Below, piece after piece: positions 16,301-24,386 of a DNA stretch of 64,000 nt. Source of the stretch: Alphaproteobacteria bacterium. Its GTDB lineage: Bacteria; Pseudomonadota; Alphaproteobacteria; MPNO01; UBA830. Made by a program: the position numbers and the translations under genes. The stretch spans positions 1-64,000 of the forward strand of contig JAJEBT010000152.1 of NCBI GenBank assembly GCA_022822405.1, read 5' to 3'. The notes under the pieces are model-generated. The model worked only from the letters and a program-made list of their open reading frames with translations, did not search any database and was not told where the DNA came from. Numbering within the stretch: the stretch's first letter is position 1; every line of letters starts with the position of its first letter.

Positions 16301-18497
16301 CGACCATGCCCTGCTGTGGCTCCACGAGCAGGGAGCGGTGACGCTGGGTCGGGGGCTCACCATCTTCCGTCCGGCGATCACCGTCCGCCTCGAGCCAGGC
16401 AGCCGGACATTTACCGAGACCGACTTCCAGCCGCTCCACATCCACTATGACGAGCAGACGCTCCAGACCCATATCATGGCGGCCTATGCGGAACGCGGCC
16501 TGGACTCGATGGGCGATGCGCGCCGTCTGAGGGATGACTATTTCACGCTCGACCGGCAGGCGTTCGTCGAGCGGTGGCTGCCCCGCAGCGCGGCCGCACT
16601 GCGCCGTCAGACCACGCCTGAATCGTGGCGCGCCATCGTCGAATCCCTTGGAAACGCCCGGCAGACCCGGATCGTTGCCGACGATCGTGAACAGACCAGT
16701 GTGCTGGTGCTGGCTGGTCCAGGTTCCGGCAAGACGCGCGTCCTTGTGCACCGCATCGCCTACCTGATCCGGGTCCGCAGGCAGGATCCGCAGGGCATTC
16801 TCGCACTCGTCTACAACCGCCACGCCGCGATCGAGATACGACGCCGGCTTGTAGATCTTCTCGGTGACGATGCCCGAGGCGTGACGGTATCCACCTGTCA
16901 CGGCCTGGCGATGCGCCTGGTCGGGGCAAGCTTCGCCGGGCAGTCCGGCGACATCTCGGAGGGAGACTTCGACAAGATCCTCAAGCAAGCGGTCTCGCTG
17001 TTGAGGGGCGATGGCCTGTCCCGTGACGAAGCCGAAGCGCAGCGCGATACGCTGATCGAGGGTTACCGCTGGATACTGGTCGACGAGTATCAGGATATCG
17101 GAGCAGAGGAGTACGAGCTGATCGCTGCTATCGCCGGACGGTCGGCCGAGGACGAGGACAGCCGCCTCAGCCTCTTTGCTGTGGGCGATGACGACCAGAA
17201 CATCTATGGCTTCAGGGGCGCGTCCGTCGCATTCATCAGGCGTTTCGAGGAGGACTATGCGGCTCGCCCGGTCCATCTCATCGAAAACTATCGCTCGACG
17301 GCAAACATCATCGACACCGCAAATTTGCTCATCGCGCCGGCCACGGGCCGCATGAAGGCCGGTCACGACATCGTCGTGAACCGAAGCCGGCGGAGAGAAC
17401 GTCCCGGGGGCGATCTTGAACGGCTCGACCCCATCGGGAGCGGTCGGGTGCAGATCCTGCGGGCGCCCAATGACGAAGCCATCCAAGCCGTCCTGGCGGT
17501 GAGCGAGCTGGAGCGCCTGTCTCGGCGGATCCCCAACTGGAGCTGGGATAAGGCGGCGGTGATCGCCCGCAACTGGCGTCAACTGGGACCGGTCCGGAGC
17601 TATTGCGAGACGCATGACATCCCGGTCCAGGCCGCGTCCGACGATCCACCGAATGTGTGGCGCCTGCGTGAGACACAGAGCCTGGTCGACTGGCTCAGGG
17701 GGCGGACCGGTTCCCTCGTCCTGGCCGGCGACATTGCGGGCTGGATCGATCGACAGCCGATCGGGCACTGGTGGTCACTCCTCAGGGAGGGCCTTGACGA
17801 ACTGTTTCATGAGCTAGGTGATCGCGAGACCGACCGCATGGACGTGATCGAGTGGCTCGCCGAATGGGGCCGTGATGCCCGGAAGCGCCAGACCGGCCTG
17901 TTGCTTCTGTCAGCACACCGGGCGAAGGGCCTCGAGTTCGACGATGTGGTCATTCTGGACGGAGGCTGGGACCGGCCTTCGAACGGCGAAAACGGGGACG
18001 CCGAGCGTCGGCTCTACTACGTCGCAATGACGCGCGCCCGGCGCAGTCTGGCACTTGTTTCGATGGGAAACCACCATCCCTTCATCGACAATTTGGATGG
18101 ACCGGCGGTAACCCATCGCTCCCCGAGCGTGAACGGTCGCGATGTGGCGGATTGCAGCAGGATCTACCGTACGCTCAACCCGTCAGAGGTCGACCTAGAC
18201 TTCGCCGGGCGGCGGGCCAACGGTCGTCGGACCCTTCAGGCCCTCGACAATATCGCCGCCGGTGACCCGGTTGGCCTGAAACAAGACGGCGACCGCTGGC
18301 TGATCGTTGACCGGCACAACGTTGCGATTGGCCGCCTGGCCAGGAAGTTCGAGCCGCCCAAGGGCGCCACCTTCGTCGAAGGCAGCGTCCATGCAATCAT
18401 CATGCGATATCGGTCCGACTCTACAGAGAGCTTCCAACCGCAACTCCGCCAGCAACGGTGGAGTGTCGCGCTTCCTGAGCTGGTCTATACCCTCTAG
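13398..18497 (+). CDS. Exonuclease/RecQ/UvrD triple fusion helicase
   Basis: A 1,699-residue protein with three parts. Residues ~10-150 resemble a DEDD 3'-5' exonuclease (VSVDLEVD, then GHNVIQHD, then SDPEIDA; the third motif lacks the usual His). Next comes a cysteine cluster ([10 protein letters not shown]). Residues ~300-640 are a RecQ helicase ([13 protein letters not shown] near 317, [20 protein letters not shown] near 417, [11 protein letters not shown] near 607). Residues ~1100-1560 are a UvrD/Rep helicase ([47 protein letters not shown]). All ATPase motifs look intact. The protein would unwind and trim DNA. I took GTG 13398; a TTG at 13371 has no ribosome site. It stands alone, without operon partners. 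Confidence 0.85.
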   Translation: [1699 protein letters not shown]

Positions 18498-18603
18498 AGT
18501 GTGCCATTACACGTCGATTATCAGGATCCGGGCAGACCGGTATACTGGATTCCCCGACGGGCGACGTCCTGTCCCCCGAATTCGATCAAGGAGCCTGGAT
18601 TTC

Positions 18604-19569
18604 ATGAAGACCGCCGTCCGCCTCGCCTGTCTCACCCTCGTGCTCGCGCTTGGCGCCTGCTCCAGCGGTGGCGAGCGGGCTTCTCACCGCCCGACGAGCT
18701 TTGACGGCGAGGTGCTGCGCATTGCGATTCCGCGCGCGGACGGCCGAACGGAGCGCTTCTCAAGCCTCCGCGACGAGTGGAGTTCCTGGTCCTGGTTTCC
18801 CTTCATGCCCAACCACTCGGGCCGGCGCTGGACCATGGGCAGGTCCGACCGGGATGGCGTCTCGATCGCCTACGCCCTGGTGAGCTGGGACAATGATGAC
18901 CCGACCGATTACCTGTCGGCCGGGTTCTGGATGCGCTTCGACGGCGCGCGGACGACGCGGCGCCTCAACCCGGCGGACGCCAAGATCGTCCCTTTCATCG
19001 ACGGGCTGGAGTTGGATGCGCACGTCCCACCCGACCTCCCGGTCTCGGGCACGGCGAACTATGTCGGAAGTGCCGGCGGGGTCTTCCGTTACCGCCCTGC
19101 GGGCGCGGAGCCGCTGGCGGAGGAGTTCACGGCGACGATGACGTTGCAGGCGGATTTCGCAGCCGGCACCGTCGCCGGCTGCATCGGCTGCGTCGGTGAT
19201 ATCGCGCTCGAGCGCGAGCACCTGTACGCGATTCTCGGCTGGCGGCGAGGCGAGGCGGTCGAGCACTCGCCCACCGACTACGAGATCCGCTTCGCGCCGA
19301 CCGCGATCGGCGGGACCGGAGAGTTTGCGGGCGCCTCCGTCGCGGTGACCCACCCGGACCGTGCCGTCGTCCGATCCCACGGATCCTGGTCCGGGCGTTT
19401 CTCCAGCCGACCCGCCGGGGACGGAACCCCGCGGCTTGCCGCCGGCCACGCCAGCGCTGCCTTGGCAGAGGCCGATGGCGGCGAGGGCAGATTCGATTCG
19501 ATCTTTACTGCCCTGCACCCGACCCTGCTGCCACAGCCCCCTCCGAAAGAACCCGACCCCGGATCCTGA
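18604..19569 (+). CDS. Lipoprotein with TbpB-like beta-barrel domain
   Basis: A 321-residue lipoprotein: signal peptide MKTAVRLACLTLVLALGAC with a clear lipobox (LGAC). After a low-complexity linker it contains segments typical of the transferrin-binding-protein-B-like beta barrel (SAGFWMRFDG, GTANYVGSAGGVFRYR, EEFTATMTLQADFAAGTVAG), a fold used by surface lipoproteins for ligand binding. The C-terminus is proline-rich (LLPQPPPKEPDPGS). The ATG at 18604 has AAGGAG upstream. No TbpA-like receptor or Slam exporter gene is in the window, so ligand and surface exposure remain open. Confidence 0.7.
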   Translation: MKTAVRLACLTLVLALGACSSGGERASHRPTSFDGEVLRIAIPRADGRTERFSSLRDEWSSWSWFPFMPNHSGRRWTMGRSDRDGVSIAYALVSWDNDDPTDYLSAGFWMRFDGARTTRRLNPADAKIVPFIDGLELDAHVPPDLPVSGTANYVGSAGGVFRYRPAGAEPLAEEFTATMTLQADFAAGTVAGCIGCVGDIALEREHLYAILGWRRGEAVEHSPTDYEIRFAPTAIGGTGEFAGASVAVTHPDRAVVRSHGSWSGRFSSRPAGDGTPRLAAGHASAALAEADGGEGRFDSIFTALHPTLLPQPPPKEPDPGS

Positions 19570-19873
19570 ACCGGGCGACTGCCGCGCTAAGGCCTGCATG
19601 ACTTGTCGGTTCCAGTTGTGGAAGCAGGATGTCGGGCCTTCGCGAGCCCAATCAAAGCGCCGGCACCGGGTTTGACCGTGCGGCGTCCCGGCCTGTCAGG
19701 TTCGATTCCACCCCTATCGTCGACTTGATCCCGACCGGTTGGAACTCACGGCCGCCAGAGGCGGGCGCCGCCCTGCGAACCCCGCCGCCTACGGCCCGGT
19801 TGCCGATTGCCTGCAGGAGGCCGACAGTTATTCACCTCCTGCAAAACATAGAGTGGTGGAAATGGTGTGGGGC
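19570..19873. other. Convergent intergenic stretch
   Basis: About 300 bases between two converging genes. No gene, RNA or clear terminator hairpin was recognised. Confidence 0.4.
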
Positions 19874-20899
19874 CTACCGGACCGTCGCAGCAGCCAGCGT
19901 CCTGGGCCGTCTCGCGAGGTGCGACTCGAACGTGCGGGTGGCTTCCTCCCACGACCGCGTACGGGCCGCCTCGACGCAGTGCGCGGGATCGAGAGCCAGC
20001 GCCTTGCGCACTGCCCCCGCCAGATCCTCGTCCAGAATGCCGGTCCGCCCGTGCTCGACGACATCGATCGGTCCGGTGACGGGGAACGCAGCGACCGGCA
20101 CCCCGCACGCCATCGCTTCCAACATGACCAGCCCGAACGTGTCGGTTCGGCTCGGAAAGACGAACACGTCCGCCGCAGCCATGTGGCGTGCGAGCTCGGT
20201 CCCGAATTTCTCGCCCAGGAAGCGCACTTCCGGATAGCGCGCCCGCAGCCGCCCGAGATCGGGACCGTCGCCGACGACCACCTTGGTGCCGTCGAGATCG
20301 AGCCCGAGAAAGGCATCGAGGTTCTTTTCCACCGAGACCCGCCCGACGAACAGGGACACCGGGCGTTCGGCGTCGATCGCATCCTTTGGGCCCGGCCGGA
20401 ACAGCCCGGCGTCGACCCCCCGCGCCCACAAGGCAAGGCCGGAGAAGCCGCGCCCTGCAAGCCTGTCGCGCTGGCCCGGGGTCGGCACCATGGTGCGCAC
20501 CGCCGGGCCGTGGAACCGGCGGAGATAGGCGTATGTCCAGGCGATTGGAACCGGCGCGCGCGCGCGGATGTATTCGGGGAACTGCGTATGGAAGGAGGTG
20601 GTGAACGGGAACCGGTTGACGAAGCACCAGCGCCGCGCCGCGTGGCCAATGGGGCCTTCGGTTGCGATGTGGAGGCAGTCGGGTTGGAAGGATTCGATCG
20701 CTGCCCGCACGCCGCGTCCAGGGCAGACCGCGATCCTGATGGACGGGTAGGTGGGGCACGGCACCGAGCGGAACCCCGCCGGCGTCACAAGCTTCACGGC
20801 GTGCCCGAACGTCTCCAGCGTCTCGGCGGTCTTGCCGAGCGTACGCACCACGCCGTTGACCTGCGGGCGCGCCGCGTCGGTGGCGATGACGATTCGCAT
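19874..20899 (-). CDS. GT4 glycosyltransferase, probable Agt-like glycolipid synthase
   Basis: A 341-residue GT-B glycosyltransferase. It opens with MRIVIATDAARPQVNGVVRT, typical of enzymes that transfer sugars to lipid acceptors; the C-terminal domain has the nucleotide-sugar site (SLFVGRVSVEKNLDAFL and FPSRTDTFGLVMLEAMACG, with the ExxE-like glutamates). Its start overlaps the stop of the PlcP-like gene by one base, so both are made together. In several alphaproteobacteria a plcP-agt pair replaces phospholipids by glycosyl-diacylglycerols when phosphate is scarce; that pairing supports the role here. Sugar donor unknown. Confidence 0.75.
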   Translation of the reverse strand: MRIVIATDAARPQVNGVVRTLGKTAETLETFGHAVKLVTPAGFRSVPCPTYPSIRIAVCPGRGVRAAIESFQPDCLHIATEGPIGHAARRWCFVNRFPFTTSFHTQFPEYIRARAPVPIAWTYAYLRRFHGPAVRTMVPTPGQRDRLAGRGFSGLALWARGVDAGLFRPGPKDAIDAERPVSLFVGRVSVEKNLDAFLGLDLDGTKVVVGDGPDLGRLRARYPEVRFLGEKFGTELARHMAAADVFVFPSRTDTFGLVMLEAMACGVPVAAFPVTGPIDVVEHGRTGILDEDLAGAVRKALALDPAHCVEAARTRSWEEATRTFESHLARRPRTLAAATVR

Positions 20900-21744
20900 C
20901 AGGCCGCCGCCGCGGTCTCGAGGTACTTGTGCGAAGCAACGGTATCGGACCAGTGCAGCACCTCGAAGGCGCCGTCGGGATGCTCGACAAGCGCGGTGCA
21001 GCTCTCGACCCAATCCCCGCAGTTGCAGTAGAGCACGTCGCCGATGGTGCTGATCTCGGCTCGGTGGATATGGCCGCAGATCACCCCGTCCACGCCGAGG
21101 CGCGATGCTTCGTAAGCCACTGCCCGTTCGAAATTGCTGATGTAGCGGGTCGCGTTCTTCACCTTGTGCTTGAGAAAGGCGGACAGCGACCAGTATGGAA
21201 AGCCGAGCTTGCGGCGTACGTAATTGGTCAGGCGATTGGCCCGCAGCAGCCACTCGTACATTGCCGAGCCGATGAGCGCGAGCGCCTTTGAGCTGCGCAC
21301 GACGGCGTCGAACTGATCGCCGTGGAGGACAAGGAACCGCCGCCCGTCCGCCCGTTCATGCACCGCCTTGTCGGCGATCGAGATGTTGCCGAACGCCATG
21401 CCGTCATAGTCGCGCAGGAGCTCGTCGTGGTTTCCCGGCACGAAAATAACCTTCGTTCCGTACTTCGCCTTGCCGAGAATGGTGCGGACCACGTCGTTAT
21501 GCGCCTGCGGCCAGAACGGCCGCTTCTTCATCGACCAGATGTCGATGATGTCGCCGACGAGGTACAGGTACTCGCACTCGGTCGACCGCAGGAAACTGAG
21601 GAGGTATTCCGCGCTGCACCCGCGAAAGCCGAGATGCACGTCGGAGATACAAACGGTCCGGTAACGCCGCCGGTCGAAACCCAAGCCACCGCTCCGATGC
21701 GACCGACCCAGCGTCGGCCGATGCCAATAATCGGCACCGGTCAT
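20899..21744 (-). CDS. PlcP-like metallophosphoesterase (UDP-diacylglucosamine diphosphatase family)
   Basis: A calcineurin-type metallophosphoesterase with all metal-binding motifs: CISDVHLGF, GDIIDIW, GNHDE, HGDQFD and GHIHRAE. By sequence it belongs to the LpxH-related group that includes the phospholipase C PlcP of Sinorhizobium, which releases diacylglycerol from phospholipids during phosphate starvation. The coupled glycosyltransferase and the adjacent diacylglycerol kinase support PlcP over a lipid A role. The ATG at 21744 overlaps a Pho-box-like sequence and has no good ribosome site, so translation may start later, for example at a TTG near 21687 (LGFDRRRYRTV). Confidence 0.75.
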   Translation of the reverse strand: MTGADYWHRPTLGRSHRSGGLGFDRRRYRTVCISDVHLGFRGCSAEYLLSFLRSTECEYLYLVGDIIDIWSMKKRPFWPQAHNDVVRTILGKAKYGTKVIFVPGNHDELLRDYDGMAFGNISIADKAVHERADGRRFLVLHGDQFDAVVRSSKALALIGSAMYEWLLRANRLTNYVRRKLGFPYWSLSAFLKHKVKNATRYISNFERAVAYEASRLGVDGVICGHIHRAEISTIGDVLYCNCGDWVESCTALVEHPDGAFEVLHWSDTVASHKYLETAAAA

Positions 21745-21760
21745 GACACCGGCATGACCG
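21743..21760 (-). promoter_or_regulatory. Pho-box-like element upstream of the PlcP-like gene
   Basis: The minus strand reads CGGTCATGCCGGTGTCAT: two 7-mers spaced by 4 bases, each matching the PhoB half-site CTGTCAT at 6 of 7 positions. It sits in the 84-base gap between the divergent PlcP-like and dgkA genes, overlapping the annotated ATG of the former. Confidence 0.5.
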
Positions 21761-21828
21761 ATAGCGTTAACTTTTGTGACACAATCGCGGCCTATATTCC
21801 GCACGGTTGAGGTTGAAGGGAGGCCGGC

Positions 21829-22224
21829 ATGACTTCGCCGCAGCAAGGGAAGAGTCCGCACAAGAGCAAGGCGGGAGTGGTCCGGATATGGCGCGCGCTA
21901 TTCTATTCGTTCGCGGGGCTGACCAGCGCGTTCCGCCACGAATCCGCGTTCCGCCAGGAGCTTGTATTGGCAGCGGTCCTGATCGCGGTCGCGGTGGCGT
22001 TGCCGGCGAGCCTCGTCCAGATGGCGCTGTTGATCAACTCCGTGCTGCTTGTCCTTGTCGTCGAACTGCTCAACTCCGCTGTGGAAGCGACCGTCGACCG
22101 TATCTCCTTCGATGATCACGCGCTTGCCAAGCAGGCCAAGGACATCGGCAGCGCCGCGGTCTTCGTAAGCCTGGTGGGTTGCGCGGTGACGTGGGGGCTG
22201 GTGCTCTTTGGCATTTTCGGCTGA
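21829..22224 (+). CDS. dgkA: Diacylglycerol kinase DgkA
   Basis: Small integral-membrane kinase (131 residues) that phosphorylates diacylglycerol to phosphatidic acid. It has three membrane segments (LVLAAVLIAVAVALPA, LLINSVLLVLVVELLNSAVE and VFVSLVGCAVTWGLVLFGIF) and the family's catalytic signature ELLNSAVEATVDRISFDDHA followed by AKDIGSAAV. GGGAGG lies before the ATG. It diverges from the PlcP/glycosyltransferase pair, whose action releases or uses diacylglycerol, so it could recycle that lipid. Confidence 0.95.
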   Translation: MTSPQQGKSPHKSKAGVVRIWRALFYSFAGLTSAFRHESAFRQELVLAAVLIAVAVALPASLVQMALLINSVLLVLVVELLNSAVEATVDRISFDDHALAKQAKDIGSAAVFVSLVGCAVTWGLVLFGIFG

Positions 22225-22527
22225 TCGGCGGGCGCTGGCCTGGCTACTCCGCCGCCTCGGGACGAGGGAATGGTGCTATCCGCCGCCCGGTGGCTCTGCT
22301 CGGTAGGGTGTCCGCCGAGGCTCACCGCGTCGCCGACATCGTCGAAGATCCCGTTGAGCATCCCGTCATCGCCATCACCCCGATCAGGCAGCCGTCGGAG
22401 CGAGAAGGGCCCGACATCGATGATCGCGATCGACATGCGTCCCGCCTCCACCGGGAACAGACCATCTGGTACGATGAGGATAGATCGTGCGCGATCTCGA
22501 TCAAAAACGCCCTTGCCGGAGGAGACC
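22225..22527. other. Intergenic stretch between dgkA and the SDR gene
   Basis: About 300 bases with overlapping arginine-rich open frames on both strands but no ribosome site or recognisable protein. No repeat or hairpin stands out. Confidence 0.35.
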
Positions 22528-23181
22528 ATGCCCACGGTTGCGATTGTCGGGGCGAGCCGGGGGATAGGCCTCGGGCTTGTCGAGCGCTACGCGGAGAAGG
22601 GTTGGCGGGTGCACGCGACGACGCGGACCCCGGGCGAGCCAGGTGCGCTCGGCACGGTGGCAGGCGATGTGGTGGTTCATGGGCTGGAGGTAACCGATGC
22701 CAGTGGGCGCCGGGCGTTCCGCGACGCGCTGGGCGACGAGGCGATCGACGTCTTGATCCACAACGCGGGCGTCTACGGCGACGGGATGTCCGCCGCCGAG
22801 GTGAACCGCATCAACGCGGAGGCGCCGATCGAGACCGCCGAGGTGTTGATGAATGCCGTGGTTCGAAGCGAGCAGCGCAAGATCGCGCTGATCACCAGCA
22901 CGATGGGCGCGCGCCGGGGCTCGCGCCGCGGCCTCGGCAAGTACGGCGAATCCAAGGCGGCGCTCAACGACCGGTTCCGCACGCTCGCCGACGGCTGGCG
23001 CAAGCGGGGCTGCCTCGCGGTCGTCATTCATCCGGGCTGGGTCCGTACCGACATGGGCGGCCGCAACGCCACGCTCTCGGTAGTGGAGAGCGCACACGGA
23101 ATCTACGACGTCATGGCTGACCTTGACGAATCCCGGCATGGCCGATTCTGGAACTGGGACGGGCGTGAACACCCTTGGTAG
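22528..23181 (+). CDS. Short-chain dehydrogenase/reductase
   Basis: A 217-residue SDR enzyme. The cofactor motif is GASRGIGLGL near the N-terminus, NNAG is replaced by HNAG (LIHNAGVYGDG), and the catalytic Ser-Tyr-Lys are in TSTMGARRG and YGESKAAL. HPGWVRTDMGG is the usual conserved C-terminal loop. It resembles the CsgA-like subgroup acting on small carbonyl compounds; substrate unknown. The ATG at 22528 follows GGAGGAGA. It is a single gene. Confidence 0.85.
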   Translation: MPTVAIVGASRGIGLGLVERYAEKGWRVHATTRTPGEPGALGTVAGDVVVHGLEVTDASGRRAFRDALGDEAIDVLIHNAGVYGDGMSAAEVNRINAEAPIETAEVLMNAVVRSEQRKIALITSTMGARRGSRRGLGKYGESKAALNDRFRTLADGWRKRGCLAVVIHPGWVRTDMGGRNATLSVVESAHGIYDVMADLDESRHGRFWNWDGREHPW

Positions 23182-24088
23182 GGGGCTTGCCCTGTCGCCG
23201 GAGCCTTGCCCCGCTTCTGTCGCGCATCGTTGACCGTATGGAAGGCCACTACCCCGATGGCCGCGCCAAGGTCTGGAAGTTTGTGCTTGGCTCCGGCGGT
23301 ACGAGCGATATCGAGGCGCGTTTCAGCGGGCCGGATCCGGTCGTTCTGCGCCGGCTGGCCGGTCAGGCGAAGGAGGTCTACGCACGGGAGGGGGCGCTCG
23401 GAATCCAGGATGACTGGGGAGAGATGGTCAAGGTGGTCCGTCCGCGTATTAACGAACGCAACGCGCGCCGCGCCGGCCTGTTGCAGGGCGATATCTCGAG
23501 AGCGATCGCGTCCCACTTCGACGGATCGCTCATCGGGGTGTTTCGCGAGGGAGACGAACTGCGCCCGATTGTCTTGCGGCCCGTCGCTGCGGAACGCAGC
23601 CGGATCGAGTAAATCCGCCAAATGCATGTCTTCAGCCAGCTTGCGGGACGCTATGTCCCGATCTAGCAGGTCGCTGACGGTTTCGACCTGGTCCTCGAGA
23701 ACGCCAAGGTAAGGCGGTTCAACCGAACTTCCGCCATAACGGCGCAGGCGGGCTATGCGCTCAGCCTGACCGGCATGTTGATCAAGAACGCGATCGTCCT
23801 GATCGACGAGACGGATTCTTCGATCTCGGAAGGAAAGGCGCGCATGGACACGGTGGTTGATGCAGCCGTCAGCCGTGTACGCCCGGTCAGCCTCGGCATG
23901 CTGACCACGGTGCTGGGCGTCACGCCCCTGATCTGGGACCCGTTCTTCAACAGCCTGGCGGTGGTCATAATCTGCGGGCTCAGCTCTGCCACGGCGCTCA
24001 CCCTGATTGTAGTGCCAGTCCTCTGCGCGATATTCTTCCGCATCCAGGAAGACGAGGTATCGTTTCGCCTGCACCCAGAAAATGGTGC
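23182..24088 (+). pseudogene. Decayed RND efflux pump gene
   Basis: Two separate fragments in different states resemble an AcrB/RND transporter. Residues translated from ~23239 to 23612 match a periplasmic porter segment (IEARFSGPDPVVLRRLAGQA, then VKVVRPRINERNARRAG). After a stop at 23610-23612 and other in-frame stops, ~23740-24060 matches the C-terminal membrane part (LIKNAIVLIDETD, VRPVSLGMLTTVLGVTPLIW). The N-terminal half and the middle membrane domain are missing. It is a deletion relic. The following ~300 bases (24089-24386) hold only short GGGCCCGG repeats. Confidence 0.75.
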
Positions 24089-24386
24089 AGACGGGCAACG
24101 TTCCGGGAAGTCCGCGCCGGAGCCCGGAAGCCGGGTGACTGCAACCGGGCGTGCTCCTGCTATACGGGCCCGGAACTCAGGGCCCGGGCTTCGGATCCGC
24201 CGCGGAGGCGGTGAGCCCGAGTGCTCCGTCCCGAGCAGTTCCAGGAAGCCATTCGGCATCCGGCCGGCGCGCGTGACGACGCGATGATAGCGGGCTTCAG
24301 CAGGAATACGGACTGGGCAGTGCCGAAGAACCGCGAACCGGTTTCACGATCCGCCACTCCCGCGACGCAGCGAGCCGGAGCGGCAG

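Noticed and set aside
13746-17768. Long minus-strand frames opposite the helicase fusion (13746-15185 and 16248-17768)
   Set aside because: Antisense of conserved helicase motifs; no protein-like features.
24160-24200. GGGCCCGG repeats after the RND relic
   Set aside because: Short GC-rich repeats expected by chance at this composition.
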